A stretch of DNA of 27,934 nt from JAGWRA01 sp035534615 (lineage in GTDB: Bacteria > Acidobacteriota > Vicinamibacteria > Vicinamibacterales > CAVVIG01), in the NCBI GenBank assembly GCA_035534615.1, contig DATLRO010000078.1, forward strand, positions 1 to 27,934. The letters run 5' to 3'. How positions within the stretch are numbered: position 1 is the first letter of the stretch; each line of letters opens with the position of its first letter. Made by a program: the position numbers and the translations under genes. The notes below the pieces were generated by a model, which had not been told where the DNA came from, made no database searches, and saw nothing but the letters and a program-made list of their open reading frames with translations. Positions 8,143-18,500 of this stretch are shown here, in pieces.

Positions 8143-10272
8143 ATGGACAAGGTGTGGAAGATCGATCGGCGCGAGTTCTTCAGAGTGACGGGCATGGCAG
8201 GCGGCGGTCTGATGCTCGGCGTCTACCTCCCCGACCGTCCCTGGAATCCGAGCCCGGACGCCCCGCTGCAGCCCAACGTCTTCGTGCGAGTGGATGAGCG
8301 CGGGGCCGTCGCGATCTGGGTCGGCAAGGCCGACATGGGCCAGGGGGTGCGCACCAGCCTGCCGATGATCGTGGCCGACGAGCTGGACGCCGACTGGAGT
8401 CGGGTCGCCGTGATCCAGGCCGAGGCGGACCCGCACAAGTACGGGCGCCAGATCACGGTGGGCAGCGGGAGCGTGCGCAATGGCGCCTGGATGCCCCTGC
8501 GCGAGGCGGGGGCGACCGCGCGGCAGATGCTCGTCCGGGCGGCCGCCGAGCGGTGGAAGGTGCCGGCCGCCTCGTGCCGCACCGAGCGCGGATACGTCTA
8601 CCGGAACGGCTCGAAGCGGCGCCTCGGGTACGGCGCCCTGGCCCACGCCGCGGGCGAGCTCCCGGTGCCGTCCGATCCCCGTCTCAAGACCCCCGCCGAG
8701 TTCACCCTCATCGGCACGAGTCCGCCGCAGGTCGACGTGCACGACAAGGTGTGCGGGCGCACGAAGTACGGCATCGACGTGCGCGCGCCGGGCATGCGCT
8801 TCGCGACCGTGGTACACCCCCCCGACTTCGGCGGCTCGCTGAAGAGCTTCGACGCCACGCGGGCGCGCGGCGTCGCGGGCGTGCGGGACGTCGTCCAGAT
8901 CGCCACCGGGATCGCGGTGGTGGCCGACAACACGTGGGCGGCCTTCCAGGGCGCGAAGGCGCTGGACGTGCAGTGGAACCGCGGCTTCACGATGAGCTCG
9001 GCCGACATTTCCGCGCACTTCCGCGAGGTGGCGAAGGCCAGGCCCGAGGTCGGCCGCACCGATGGCAGCGCGGACGCCGCGCTGGCGAAGGCCGCGAAGC
9101 GGATCGAGGCGACCTACGAGGCTCCGTATCTGGCGCACGCCACCATGGAGCCGATGAACTGCACCGCACACGTGCGCCGGGACGGCGCGGAGGTGTGGGC
9201 CCCTACCCAGAACCCGCAGGGCACCCAGGGCACGACCGCCCGCATCACGGGCCTCCCCTCCGAGAAGGTCACGGTGCACGTGATGCACCTGGGATGCGGC
9301 TGGGGGCGACGCAGCCGCACCGACTTCGTGGAAGACGCGGTCCATCTGTCGAAGAAGCTGGGGCAGCCGGTGCAGGTCACGTGGACGCGCGAGGAGGACA
9401 TGCGTCACGACCAGTACCGTCCGGCGGCGTACGTCCGCTTCGCGGGCGGGGTGGACGCCGCGGGCAGCCTGGTGGCGCTCAAGGCGCTGGTGGTCTCTCA
9501 GCCGGTCAGCGCCACGGGGAAGAGCCGGCGGGGCGGCGTGGACGGGAACGCCGTCGACGGCATCATGAACACGCGCTACGCCATCCCGAACTTCCTCGTG
9601 GAGTACGGAGCGCCCGACCTGGGCGTGCCGACCGGGCATTGGCGTTCGGTGGGCCCGTCGCAGAACGTCTTCGTCTTCGAGTCGTTCATCGACGAGCTGG
9701 CGCACGCCGCGGGGCGCGATCCGTTCGAGTTCCGCCATCACCTGCTGGCGGAACAGCCGCGCGAGCGTCGCGTGCTGGAGGTGGTCGCCGGGAAATCGGG
9801 ATGGGGAAAGCCGCTCCCCGAGGGCCGCGCGCACGGCATCGCGATCCACGAGAACAAGGGGACGGTCGTCGCGCAGGTGGCCGAGGTCTCGATCGATGGC
9901 GGGAAGGTGCGCGTGCACCACGTCTGGTGTGCAGTCGATGCCGGCCAGGTGATCCACCCCGGCATCGTGCATCAGCAGATGTCGGGCGCGGTCGCCGCCG
10001 GCCTCACCGCCGCGCTCTACCAGGAGATCACGCTGGCCGACGGGCGCGTCGTGCAGGGCAACTTCGACACGTACAAGATGATGCGGATCGACGAGATGCC
10101 GGTCGTGGACGTGCACATCGTGAAAAGCGGAGAGCCGCCGGGAGGCGTGGGCGAGCCGGGGCTCCCGCCGATCGCGCCGGCGGTGACGAACGCGCTTTTC
10201 GCGCTCACCGGTACGCGCGTGCGCTCCCTGCCGCTGCGGACCGGGGCGCTGCGGGGAACGAAGCGAGCCTGA
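8143..10272 (+). CDS. Molybdopterin-binding large subunit of aldehyde oxidase/isoquinoline oxidoreductase type
   Basis: At 709 residues it has about the length of IorB-like subunits. The N-terminus has a Tat-like twin-Arg motif (R9-R10-E-F-F) followed by a Gly-rich hydrophobic stretch, suggesting export of the holoenzyme. The first domain is followed by the aldehyde oxidase a/b hammerhead (about 200-300) and the Mo-cofactor domains. E671 in the GVGEPGLPP segment matches the catalytic glutamate that activates the Mo-bound water. The usual GGGFGRR cofactor loop reads GCGWGRR here, a noticeable change. Substrate cannot be told from sequence; the family covers aldehydes, N-heterocycles and nicotinate-like compounds. 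It forms a complex with the [2Fe-2S] subunit just upstream. No cytochrome c or XdhC maturation gene follows directly. Confidence 0.93.
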   Translation: MDKVWKIDRREFFRVTGMAGGGLMLGVYLPDRPWNPSPDAPLQPNVFVRVDERGAVAIWVGKADMGQGVRTSLPMIVADELDADWSRVAVIQAEADPHKYGRQITVGSGSVRNGAWMPLREAGATARQMLVRAAAERWKVPAASCRTERGYVYRNGSKRRLGYGALAHAAGELPVPSDPRLKTPAEFTLIGTSPPQVDVHDKVCGRTKYGIDVRAPGMRFATVVHPPDFGGSLKSFDATRARGVAGVRDVVQIATGIAVVADNTWAAFQGAKALDVQWNRGFTMSSADISAHFREVAKARPEVGRTDGSADAALAKAAKRIEATYEAPYLAHATMEPMNCTAHVRRDGAEVWAPTQNPQGTQGTTARITGLPSEKVTVHVMHLGCGWGRRSRTDFVEDAVHLSKKLGQPVQVTWTREEDMRHDQYRPAAYVRFAGGVDAAGSLVALKALVVSQPVSATGKSRRGGVDGNAVDGIMNTRYAIPNFLVEYGAPDLGVPTGHWRSVGPSQNVFVFESFIDELAHAAGRDPFEFRHHLLAEQPRERRVLEVVAGKSGWGKPLPEGRAHGIAIHENKGTVVAQVAEVSIDGGKVRVHHVWCAVDAGQVIHPGIVHQQMSGAVAAGLTAALYQEITLADGRVVQGNFDTYKMMRIDEMPVVDVHIVKSGEPPGGVGEPGLPPIAPAVTNALFALTGTRVRSLPLRTGALRGTKRA

Positions 10273-10452
10273 GCGGCGCGGGTGCCCGCCCCCCTGTGCG
10301 TGCAGAAGACTTCGGGACTGAACCGCGCGTTCGGTCGACCAGGGTGGCCGATACACTCTGTGGCGCCGTTGACGCACCTTCCGGACCGGACGCATCGCGC
10401 CTGTCCCTTCTCCGCGCCGCGCCGCGGAAACAACCAGGATATTCATAAGCCG

Positions 10453-12360
10453 ATGACAGAGTGGCTGCGGGGCAGAACTCTCTTTCAAAAAATCGCGCTG
10501 GCTCTGATGCTCCTGGCGGTGGGGATCGTCATTGTTTCTTATTCCGCCGGGGGAACGTCGGGGCCTGGATGGGTGATTCTGGCGCTCATCCTGTGTTTCA
10601 TCGCGTTCCGAAAAGAGCTGCTGTGGCGCGTCCGCAACCGGCTGCTCGTGACCTACTTCCTGTTCGGCGTCGTCCCCATCCTCCTGGTCGCCTTCGGGAT
10701 GGTCCTCGCCGGCGAGTTGCTGCTCGGGCAATTCGCCACTCAGCGCGTGCGCCAGAATCTGGAAGCGCGCATCGAAACAGTCCGCTCCGCCGCGCAGAAT
10801 CTGGCGCTGGCCGTTTCCCATGGCGCGAAGGCGAATCTATTGGACGGAATCCGCGCGGGGGTGCCGAGCCTCGCAGCCGTCGTCCGGGTCGATGGCGATG
10901 TGGTGCGGTTGCCCGGCAACGGCGAACTCCAGACCGCGCCGGCCTGGATCGCGCCGGGATTCAGCGGCCTCTTTGAGTCGAACGGACACTACTTCATCGG
11001 CGCAAACGCCCGCGACGGAGACGAGGAAGCTTTCGCCTACCTGCCTCTGGATCAGCGGGCTCTCGCCTCGCTCACGCCTGAGGTTGTGTCCGTCCCCGAC
11101 GTGATACCCGGCAATGCCTCCACCACCGTTTATTCCGGCCTGTCAGGAAACAGCATATCCGTGGAAGCAGGCGGCGTCCGGAAGACGATGGTGCCATCCG
11201 GATTGGCGCCGCGTCGCACCTGGTGGGATGTGCCGGTTGCCAGCCTGCTGTCCTGGAGGGTGCAGTCCTCCTCAGGAACAGCGAACGTCTTCCTGCCTGT
11301 GTTGTCGAGGCCCTCTTTGCTGCTTGCCGGTGTCACGACCGGTCGGATGGCGTCAATCGCGCTCTCCATGCTGAGTGCCGACGGTTTCTTCTTCCTGGTC
11401 CTGGAGGGCCTTGCGCTCTTCTCAACCGTGAGGCTCTCGCGCGCGATCACGGGGTCGGTCGACGATCTTTACCGGGGAACGCTGAAAGTCGGGCAAGGAG
11501 ATTTTTCTCACCAGATTCCCGTGCGAGGCGCACATCAGCTGAGCGAGCTGGCCACGTCGTTCAACACGATGACCGCGAGAGTCCAGCAATTGATCGGCGA
11601 GGTGAAGAAGAAAGAGAAACTGGACGCCGAGCTGAAGATCGCGCGAGAGGTGCAGCTGAGCCTGTTCCCGAAGTCCGTGCCGACACTCGAGACCCTGGAG
11701 GTGGCTGGAGTCTGCATTCCGGGGCGTGTGGTCAGTGGAGACTACTACGACTACGTGAGTCTCGATGATCGAAGGACGGCGATCGCACTCGCGGACGTGT
11801 CGGGAAAGGGCGTATCAGCGGCGCTGTTGATGGCAAGTATTCAATCGGCGCTGCACGCACAACTGAAGTTTGCCGGAGCTGGCCCCCGCCCCGTCCTCTC
11901 CACGGCGACGTTAGTGGAGCTGATCAGCCAGCAACTGTACGAAAACACTCCGGCACAGAAGTACGCCACGTTCTTCTGTTCGGTGTACGACGACGACACG
12001 GGGCGGCTCAGCTACACCAACGCGGGCCACCTGCCGCCGATTCTGGTACGCGATGGAAGGGCGATGAGGCTGGAGGGCGGCGGCATGGTCGTGGGCTTGC
12101 TGCCGGACAGGAAGTACGAACAGCAGGATATCCTGTTGCGGCGGGGCGACCTTCTCGCCATCTTCTCCGATGGCATTCCTGAGGCCATGGACCGGGCGGA
12201 GCAGGAGTTCGGCGAAGCTCGTCTCGCGGAGCTGCTGGTGGCGCAGGCCGACGAACCGCTCGACAAGATCATCACGGCGGTCACCGGCACGGTCGAAAAG
12301 TGGATTCACGACCCGGAGGGCCGGGATGATCTGACCCTGGTGCTGCTGCGAAAGCTGTAA
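10453..12360 (+). CDS. Membrane-bound HAMP-PP2C (RsbU/SpoIIE-type) serine phosphatase
   Basis: The protein has 635 residues from ATG 10453. An earlier in-frame ATG at 10282 would add about 57 residues of low-complexity, non-hydrophobic sequence, so the later start is preferred. Transmembrane segments lie near 11-30, 38-54, 64-92 and 300-327. Residues 93-298 form a predicted extracytoplasmic sensor with no recognised fold. A HAMP linker (about 328-382) and a short charged coil follow. The C-terminal SpoIIE-type PP2C domain (about 390-635) keeps the metal-binding aspartates in SGDYYDY (D430, D433), ADVSGKG (D448), FSDG (D573) and GRDD (D625/D626). It should dephosphorylate an anti-sigma-factor antagonist in response to an envelope signal. 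No antagonist, anti-sigma or sigma gene is adjacent. Its DNA looks somewhat less GC-rich than the polyketide genes. Confidence 0.93.
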   Translation: MTEWLRGRTLFQKIALALMLLAVGIVIVSYSAGGTSGPGWVILALILCFIAFRKELLWRVRNRLLVTYFLFGVVPILLVAFGMVLAGELLLGQFATQRVRQNLEARIETVRSAAQNLALAVSHGAKANLLDGIRAGVPSLAAVVRVDGDVVRLPGNGELQTAPAWIAPGFSGLFESNGHYFIGANARDGDEEAFAYLPLDQRALASLTPEVVSVPDVIPGNASTTVYSGLSGNSISVEAGGVRKTMVPSGLAPRRTWWDVPVASLLSWRVQSSSGTANVFLPVLSRPSLLLAGVTTGRMASIALSMLSADGFFFLVLEGLALFSTVRLSRAITGSVDDLYRGTLKVGQGDFSHQIPVRGAHQLSELATSFNTMTARVQQLIGEVKKKEKLDAELKIAREVQLSLFPKSVPTLETLEVAGVCIPGRVVSGDYYDYVSLDDRRTAIALADVSGKGVSAALLMASIQSALHAQLKFAGAGPRPVLSTATLVELISQQLYENTPAQKYATFFCSVYDDDTGRLSYTNAGHLPPILVRDGRAMRLEGGGMVVGLLPDRKYEQQDILLRRGDLLAIFSDGIPEAMDRAEQEFGEARLAELLVAQADEPLDKIITAVTGTVEKWIHDPEGRDDLTLVLLRKL

Positions 12361-12435
12361 GGCGCCGGAGCCTCGCGCCGCGCCGGCCGGATGCGACCAC
12401 TCCCGCAATGTCGTAGGCATCGGGAGCGATCGCCT

Positions 12436-12512
12436 CGGCCGGCGCCAGCGCGTCTCGTTCATCGACTTCGCCTCAGCGCTTCATCACCGCCCCGGCGTCG
12501 GCCATGTCCGTG
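12436..12512 (-). pseudogene. Duplicate of the 3' end of the upstream beta-propeller gene (vestigial third copy)
   Basis: This stretch closely matches 15553-15629, which spans the last codons and early downstream sequence of the beta-propeller gene 15590-18709. A 22-base block is identical (12470-12491 versus 15587-15608). On the minus strand both copies end in Ala-Val-Met-Lys-Arg-stop, and similarity continues about 35 bases past the stop. Here no gene precedes the tail; it sits 32 bases downstream of the second propeller gene. The simplest reading is a third tandem paralogue reduced to its last few codons by recombination. Confidence 0.6.
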
Positions 12513-12543
12513 CAGTTGGTCGCGCCGGTGACGGCTGCCGTGC

Positions 12544-15510
12544 TCAGTTCTTCAGCATCGCCAGGACCTGACGGTGGAGATCGGCAACCGCGGCAACCTG
12601 CTGTGTCGTGGGCGTGGCCATCGTCGACGAGTTGCCGTCAGTGCCGCCATACGAGGCGCCGTACAGCGAGTTGTACTGAGCCACGAGCTCGCCATTCAGT
12701 TTCTGCAGGGCGGGCGTGTTCTCCCCTTTGGCCTTTGCCTGCTGCAATGCCGCGTACGTCCGATTCAGGTCCTGACTGAGCTGCATGGCCAGGTGGAACT
12801 GCTGCGTGAGTCCGGCCATGGGCGTCTTGTTCCGCGGATCCATGCGCACCGTCAGCGGCTGCGTCCAGGTGTGTCCGTCCGCCGTCAGCTTGATCGTGTA
12901 GCGTCCCGGCAGCGCCGCCGGGCCGAGCGGCCCCAGCGGCGAGTCGTGCAGGATGACGGAGATCGCCACCGTCGGACGCAGCACGTGCGGTGACGGATAG
13001 TGCAGGTCCCACACGAACCGGTGCATGCCGGCCTGCGCCGACAGCACCTGCGGCGGCCGCAGCCAGAAGGTCGGGAAATTCAGTTCCTCGGGATTCACCG
13101 GTGCCGGCTTGTCCGTCGAGGCGTAGCGGCGCACGAGCTTGCCCGCGGCATCGAAGATCTCCAGCGTCACCGGCCCACTGGCCGGCGCCTTCAGGTCGTA
13201 ATCAATGATGGCGCCGCTCGGCGGGTTCTGGCCCGCCGGAAACTCCGGCTCCAGCTGGGTGTCGCTGTAGGTGTTGCGCGGGATCTGGTAGGCGGCCTCC
13301 GGTTTGTAGAGGAACGCCCGGGTCGCCGCCCCGGCCGCCGACAACTGGCGCAGCGGAGTGATGTCGTCCAGGATCCAGTCCGAACGGCCGTGGGTCGCGA
13401 GCACCAGGTCGTTGTCATGAACGACCAGATCGCGCATCGAGTTCACGGGCAGGTTCAGCTGCAGCGACTGCCAGTGATCCCCGTCGTCCGCCGAGAACCA
13501 GACCGCGCGTTCGGTGCCGGCAAACAGCAGACCCTTCTCCACCGGGTCCTCGCGCACCACGTCCACCGGGGCGTCGTCCGGCAGTCCATTCACGATCAGC
13601 TTCCAGGTCTTTCCGCCATCATGGGTGCAGTAAATGTAGGGCTTCAGATCGTCGAGACTGAAGCGGCTGACGGAGGCGTAGGCGGTCTCGTCATCGAAGT
13701 GCGAGGCCACGAGCTGCGTGACCGTGCTCCAGGGGGTCACGCCGGGCGGCGTCACGTTGCGCCAATGCGTGCCACCGTCGCGGGTGACCCAGATCAGTCC
13801 GTCCGTGGTCCCGACCCAGATGGTGTTCGCGGTCTTGAACGACGGTCCGATGCTGTAGATCACGCCGCGGTGATGGGGCGCGTCCACGCCGGCGCCGAAG
13901 GGGCCGAGGGTGGCCGGCATGCCGGGGTTGGCGCGTGAGAGATCCGGGCTGATCGCCTGCCAGCTGTGGCCGCCGTTGGTGGTCTTCAGCAGAACGTTTC
14001 CCCCGAGATACAGCACGTGCGGATCCGCCGGGGAGAACAGCAGAGGAGCATACGCACTGAAGCGGTACTTGCCATCGAAGCGCTCGACCTGGGGACCCAC
14101 GAACTGACTCTCTCCCGTGACCCAGTCATAGCGCACGACGTGGCTTGAATAGATGATGTTCGGATGCAACGGGTCCGGTGCGATATAACCGTCTTCGTCT
14201 GCCCCGACCGGGTGCCAGTCACGGAACGTGATCTCACCGTCGTTGCTGCGGCTCAGGATGCCGAACGAGCCGCTATCCTGCTGTGAGCTGTAGACGCGGT
14301 AAGGGAACTGATTGTCGGTGATGACGTGATAGGCCTGAGCGGTCGGCTGGTTGTACCAGGTGCTCCAGGTCTTGCCGCCGTCCACGCTCAGCGTCGCCCC
14401 CTGGTCGACGCCGACCGCCATGATTTTCGGGTTGGCGGGATTGATCCAGACGTGGTGGTAGTCGTTCCCGCCGGGGGCGCCCCTGAAGGCGATAAAGGTC
14501 TTGCCGCCGTCCATGGAGCGGTACAGCGCAGTCTGGCTGACATAGAGTTCGTCGGGATTGTCGGGCGCGACCGTGATGTAACCGCCGCGAGTCCGCCGGT
14601 CATGGCTGACGAGCTGGAAGGTCCGGCCGGCATCGTCCGAACGATAGATCCCGCGACCCGCGCTGGCGTAGATGCGGTTGGGATTGCCGGGCGCGATGGC
14701 GATCCGGATGCGACCCAGGCCCTCGGTCACCGTCGGCAGCCCCTGGCCGATCTGGTGCCACGTGTTACCGCCATCGGTTGATTCGAACAAGCCGCTTCCC
14801 GGGACTTTGGCCGTCTGCAGACCGGCAGCGACTGCAGGCACGTCGCGCGCCGCCCACAGCACGGCGTAGACAGTGTTCGGATTCGACGGGGCGAAGGCCA
14901 CCTGTGCGGCGCCCGTATTCTCGTTCTTGTAGAGCACCTTCTGGAACGTCCGTCCACCATCCGTGGAGCGGAAGATGCCGCGCTCCGCGTTCGGACCGTA
15001 CGGGTGACCCAGCACGGCGACGAACAGCCGGTTTGGATTGTGCGGGTCCACCACGATCGATGCGAGCTGCTGGCCATCGCGCAGGCCGAGGTGCTGCCAG
15101 GTCTTGCCCGCATCCGTCGATTTGTAGAGGCCGTCACCGATGGACAGGTCCGGCCGCATCGTCGCTTCGCCGGAGCCGGCGTAGATGATGTTGGGGTCCG
15201 ACGGGGCCACGGCAATCGAGCCGACAGAGTTGTTCTCGTCGCCCGTGAACAGCGGGACCCACGTCATGCCGTCGTTGACCGACTTCCAGACGCCGCCATT
15301 CTCGGCGTTCATGTAGAACACGTTGGGCTGGCCGGGCACGCCGATGACGACCGACACGCGCCCGCCGCGGAAGGGACCGATGAGACGCCAGCGCATCCCA
15401 CCGTAGAGAGCGGCGTGTGTCTCAGCCAATGCCGGCGCCACGCAAAATGCCATTGCAGCAAAGGCCAGCAACATGAACCATCTCGACCCGACACGGCTGT
15501 GCGATCTCAT
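12544..15510 (-). CDS. Exported sortilin/VPS10-like Asp-box (BNR) beta-propeller protein, copy A
   Basis: The protein has 988 residues. ATG 15510 is preferred over upstream ATGs at 15579 and 15516: it gives a classic signal peptide ending in Ala-Leu-Ala before Glu-Thr (about residue 29), with AGG seven bases upstream. About eleven Asp-box/BNR-like repeats (S-x-D-G-G-x-T-W type) are spread over the first two thirds, as in sialidase/sortilin/YCF48-like propellers of 10 or more blades. The last third carries a beta-sandwich-like stretch and a helical tail. Such proteins are often annotated as glycosyl hydrolases, but sialidase catalytic residues were not recognised, so a binding or adhesion role outside the cytoplasm is as likely. 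It follows its paralogue by 79 bases in the same direction, so the two probably share a transcript and may act as a pair. Confidence 0.9.
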   Translation of the reverse strand: MRSHSRVGSRWFMLLAFAAMAFCVAPALAETHAALYGGMRWRLIGPFRGGRVSVVIGVPGQPNVFYMNAENGGVWKSVNDGMTWVPLFTGDENNSVGSIAVAPSDPNIIYAGSGEATMRPDLSIGDGLYKSTDAGKTWQHLGLRDGQQLASIVVDPHNPNRLFVAVLGHPYGPNAERGIFRSTDGGRTFQKVLYKNENTGAAQVAFAPSNPNTVYAVLWAARDVPAVAAGLQTAKVPGSGLFESTDGGNTWHQIGQGLPTVTEGLGRIRIAIAPGNPNRIYASAGRGIYRSDDAGRTFQLVSHDRRTRGGYITVAPDNPDELYVSQTALYRSMDGGKTFIAFRGAPGGNDYHHVWINPANPKIMAVGVDQGATLSVDGGKTWSTWYNQPTAQAYHVITDNQFPYRVYSSQQDSGSFGILSRSNDGEITFRDWHPVGADEDGYIAPDPLHPNIIYSSHVVRYDWVTGESQFVGPQVERFDGKYRFSAYAPLLFSPADPHVLYLGGNVLLKTTNGGHSWQAISPDLSRANPGMPATLGPFGAGVDAPHHRGVIYSIGPSFKTANTIWVGTTDGLIWVTRDGGTHWRNVTPPGVTPWSTVTQLVASHFDDETAYASVSRFSLDDLKPYIYCTHDGGKTWKLIVNGLPDDAPVDVVREDPVEKGLLFAGTERAVWFSADDGDHWQSLQLNLPVNSMRDLVVHDNDLVLATHGRSDWILDDITPLRQLSAAGAATRAFLYKPEAAYQIPRNTYSDTQLEPEFPAGQNPPSGAIIDYDLKAPASGPVTLEIFDAAGKLVRRYASTDKPAPVNPEELNFPTFWLRPPQVLSAQAGMHRFVWDLHYPSPHVLRPTVAISVILHDSPLGPLGPAALPGRYTIKLTADGHTWTQPLTVRMDPRNKTPMAGLTQQFHLAMQLSQDLNRTYAALQQAKAKGENTPALQKLNGELVAQYNSLYGASYGGTDGNSSTMATPTTQQVAAVADLHRQVLAMLKN

Positions 15511-15589
15511 GAGCATACCTGCATGAAATTGGACGCGCCGCGCTGGCCGAAGCCGGCCGGCGCGGCGCGCCCCGTTCATCGATCGTGCC

Positions 15590-18500
15590 TCAGCGCTTCA
15601 TCACCGCCTTGGCCTTGGCAATGTCGGTGTCCAGGCGCGCGACACCTGCCTGTTCCTCGCTGATGCGCTTCATCGCCACTTCCCTCATGGCGGGGGTGGG
15701 GGCCACGAAGGCCAGACTCACCCGGCTCTCGATTGCGCTCAGCCAGGAGCGCAGCCTGGGGGGGTACACGAGCGCGCCTTCACCGGACTGGATCTTGAGG
15801 TCGACCAGATCGTCGATGTCGTGGTTCAGGGCCGCCAAGGCCGTTTGTGCGGTAGCCGCGGAGACGCTCTTCCCGGCCACGGCCTTGTCCAGTGCGCTGC
15901 GGGCATCGATCGCCTCGTTCAGCTTGACGTCCAGGCTGTTGATGGCGTCGTGAATCTTCATCAGCAGGTCGAACCGCTGCTGCAGCTCCGCCTGCGTGGT
16001 GGTCAGCCGCGGATCGAGCTTCACCTGGAACGGCTGCTTCAGCGTGGTGCCGCCGTAGGTGAGCACGGCGTCATAGGTGCCGGGCACCACCTCGGGGCCG
16101 ATCGGCACGGCGGCCGAGAACCCCGAATTGAAGATGCCCTTGACGTCGGTCCCGGTCGGGTAGCGCAGGTCCCACAGAAACCGGTTCATGCCGGGATGGA
16201 GCGGTTCACCCTTTCGGGTCACCGGACCGAAACCAAAGTTGACCGTCCTGGGCTTCAGCGGGAGGGTGAAGCTGCGGATCACGTGGCCCGCCTCGTCGGT
16301 GAAGCTCAGCTTCACGGGGCTGTGGCCGTCGTAGCTGGCCGGCAGGTGGAAGAAGACCGTGGCGCCCGCAGGGAGATTCTGTCCGCCGGCCGACGGTCCG
16401 CCGAATCCCGCGCCGCGCGTCACGAGCCACGTCTGCTGCGGCTTGAACAGATAGGGGGCGCTCGCGTCCACGCGCGCGGAGCCCAGCTGCTCCAGGAACT
16501 GCAGGTTGTCGAGCACCCAGAAGGCGCGGCCGTGCGTGGCCAGCACCACCGCGTGCTGGGCCGGCTGGATCCCGATGTCGCTGACCCGCACGGCCGGCAG
16601 GTTGAGGCCCAACGGCAGCCAGTTGGCGCCGCCATCGAGGCTCATGAACACCGTCTTGCTGGTGCCCAGGAACAGCAGATTGGGATCACCAGGATCCTGG
16701 CGCACGCTTTCCACGTACTGGTCATCGGGCACGCCCGAGGTGAGCGCGGTCCAGTGCTTCCCGTAGTCCGTGGTCTTGTACACGTAGGGGTGGAAGTCGT
16801 CCCAGTCGAAGCGGCTGGCGCTCAGGTACGCCGTCCCCTTGTCCGTGTGCGACGGCTCGATGCAGGTGATCGTGGACCAGGTGGGCAGCTCCGCCGGCCG
16901 CGCCTCCGTCCAGTGAGCGCCGCCGTCCGTCGTCACGTGCACCTCGCCGTCGTCGGCGCCGGCCCAGATGATGTCGTCGGTGAGCGGGGAGACCGCCAGG
17001 GACGAGAGCGTGTCGAACATCTCCTCGCCGGTCACGTCCGCGCTGATGGCCCCCCCCGGCCGCTGCTGCTTGCTCTTGTCGTTCCGGGTGAGATCCGGGC
17101 TGATCTGCTTCCAGTGGATGCCCGCGTCCAGGGTCTCGAACACCACGTTCGCGCCTGTCAGCAATTCATGCGGATTGCCGGGTGCGAACAGGATCGGATG
17201 GTGAATCCAGCCGTAGCGGTATCTGATCTTGTCCCCCGCCAGCCCGAACTTGTAGGCCGGCCACGGGCTCACTTCGGTGATCAGACCGGTTCGCCGGTTG
17301 TCGCGCCAGAGGTCGTCGTAATAGCCGCTGGCGAAGGTGATCCAGGGTTTGCCGGGCTCCGGCACCACCCAGCTCGCCTCGCCGCCCCGCACGGGCGTCC
17401 ACACGGGCGGGATCCCGCCTTCGGCCACCGCGCTCGGCCCCTCGGCCGAGGCCTCATCCTGCTGTGCGCCGTAGATGTGGAACGGGAACTGATTATCGAG
17501 ACCCACGTGATACATCTGGCCGGTCGGCTGATTGTGCTCGGTGCTCCAGTTCCTGCCGCCATCGCGGGTGACCGTGGCCCCGCCGTCGTTGGCTTCGATC
17601 ATGATCTCGGGATGATCCGGGTTGATCCACAGCGCGTGGTTGTCGCCGTGCGGGGGACGGAGCCGGCTGATCTTCTTGCCGCCGTCGTGCGATACCCAGA
17701 GCGCCGCGACCTGCGGGAGATAGATCGTGTTCGGATCCTTGGGATCGACGTACACCGTGCTGTAGTAGAACGCGCGCTGGGTCAGGTCCATGCTGTTGTT
17801 CACCAGCGTCCAGCTCTTCCCGCCATCGCTCGAACGGAACAGGCCTCCGGCCTGCCCCTTGTACTGGGCCTGGACGATCGCGTACATGACGCTGGGGTTG
17901 CTCGGCGCGATCGCCAGACCGATGCGGCCGAAAATCCCCGTCGGCAGGCCGGTGCTGTGCGTGACGTTCGTCCAGTTGGCGCCGCCGTCGGTGGTCTTGT
18001 AGATGCCGCTGCCCGTCCCGCCGCTCGAGAACGTCCAGTGCGTGCGGTACGCCTGCCACATCGCCGCGTACAACGTCGTCGGATTGGCCGGATCCATGAT
18101 CAGATCGATCGCTCCGGTCCCCGGATCCACGTACAGGATCTTCTTCCAGGTCTGTCCGCCATCCGTGCTCTTGAAGACCCCGCGCTCCGGATTGGACGCG
18201 AAGACGTGGCCCATGGCCGCCACGTAGACCACGTCGGGATTGCTCGGATCCACGACGATGCGGCTGATGACGTGCGTGTCGGCCAGGCCGATCTTCTTCC
18301 AGGTCTTGCCCGCATCCGTGGACTTGTACATCCCGTCGCCGGTGAGCATCGTGTTGCGGATATCGGGTTCACCGGTGCCGACGTAAATGACCTTGGGATC
18401 GGACGGCGCGACCGCGATCGCCCCGATATTGCTGTTGTCGAAATACTTGTCGGAAATGTTCTTCCAGTGGAGGCCGTAGTCGTCGCTCTTCCAGACGCCG

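Noticed and set aside
10273..10452. Promoter with TTGACG at 10369-10374 upstream of the phosphatase
   Set aside because: No -10 hexamer lies at 16-18 bases; an isolated -35-like hexamer is expected by chance.
7297..10821. A 1174-codon minus-strand open frame opposite the molybdenum hydroxylase genes
   Set aside because: It is antisense to two genes with clear catalytic motifs. Its composition is Arg/His/Asp-rich with no domain or hydrophobic core, as expected for a shadow frame in GC-rich DNA.
12361..12543. Bidirectional terminator between the convergent phosphatase and propeller genes
   Set aside because: GC-rich inverted repeats such as ggcgcc exist, but no clear stem with a T-run was found. 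The notable content is the duplicated gene tail.
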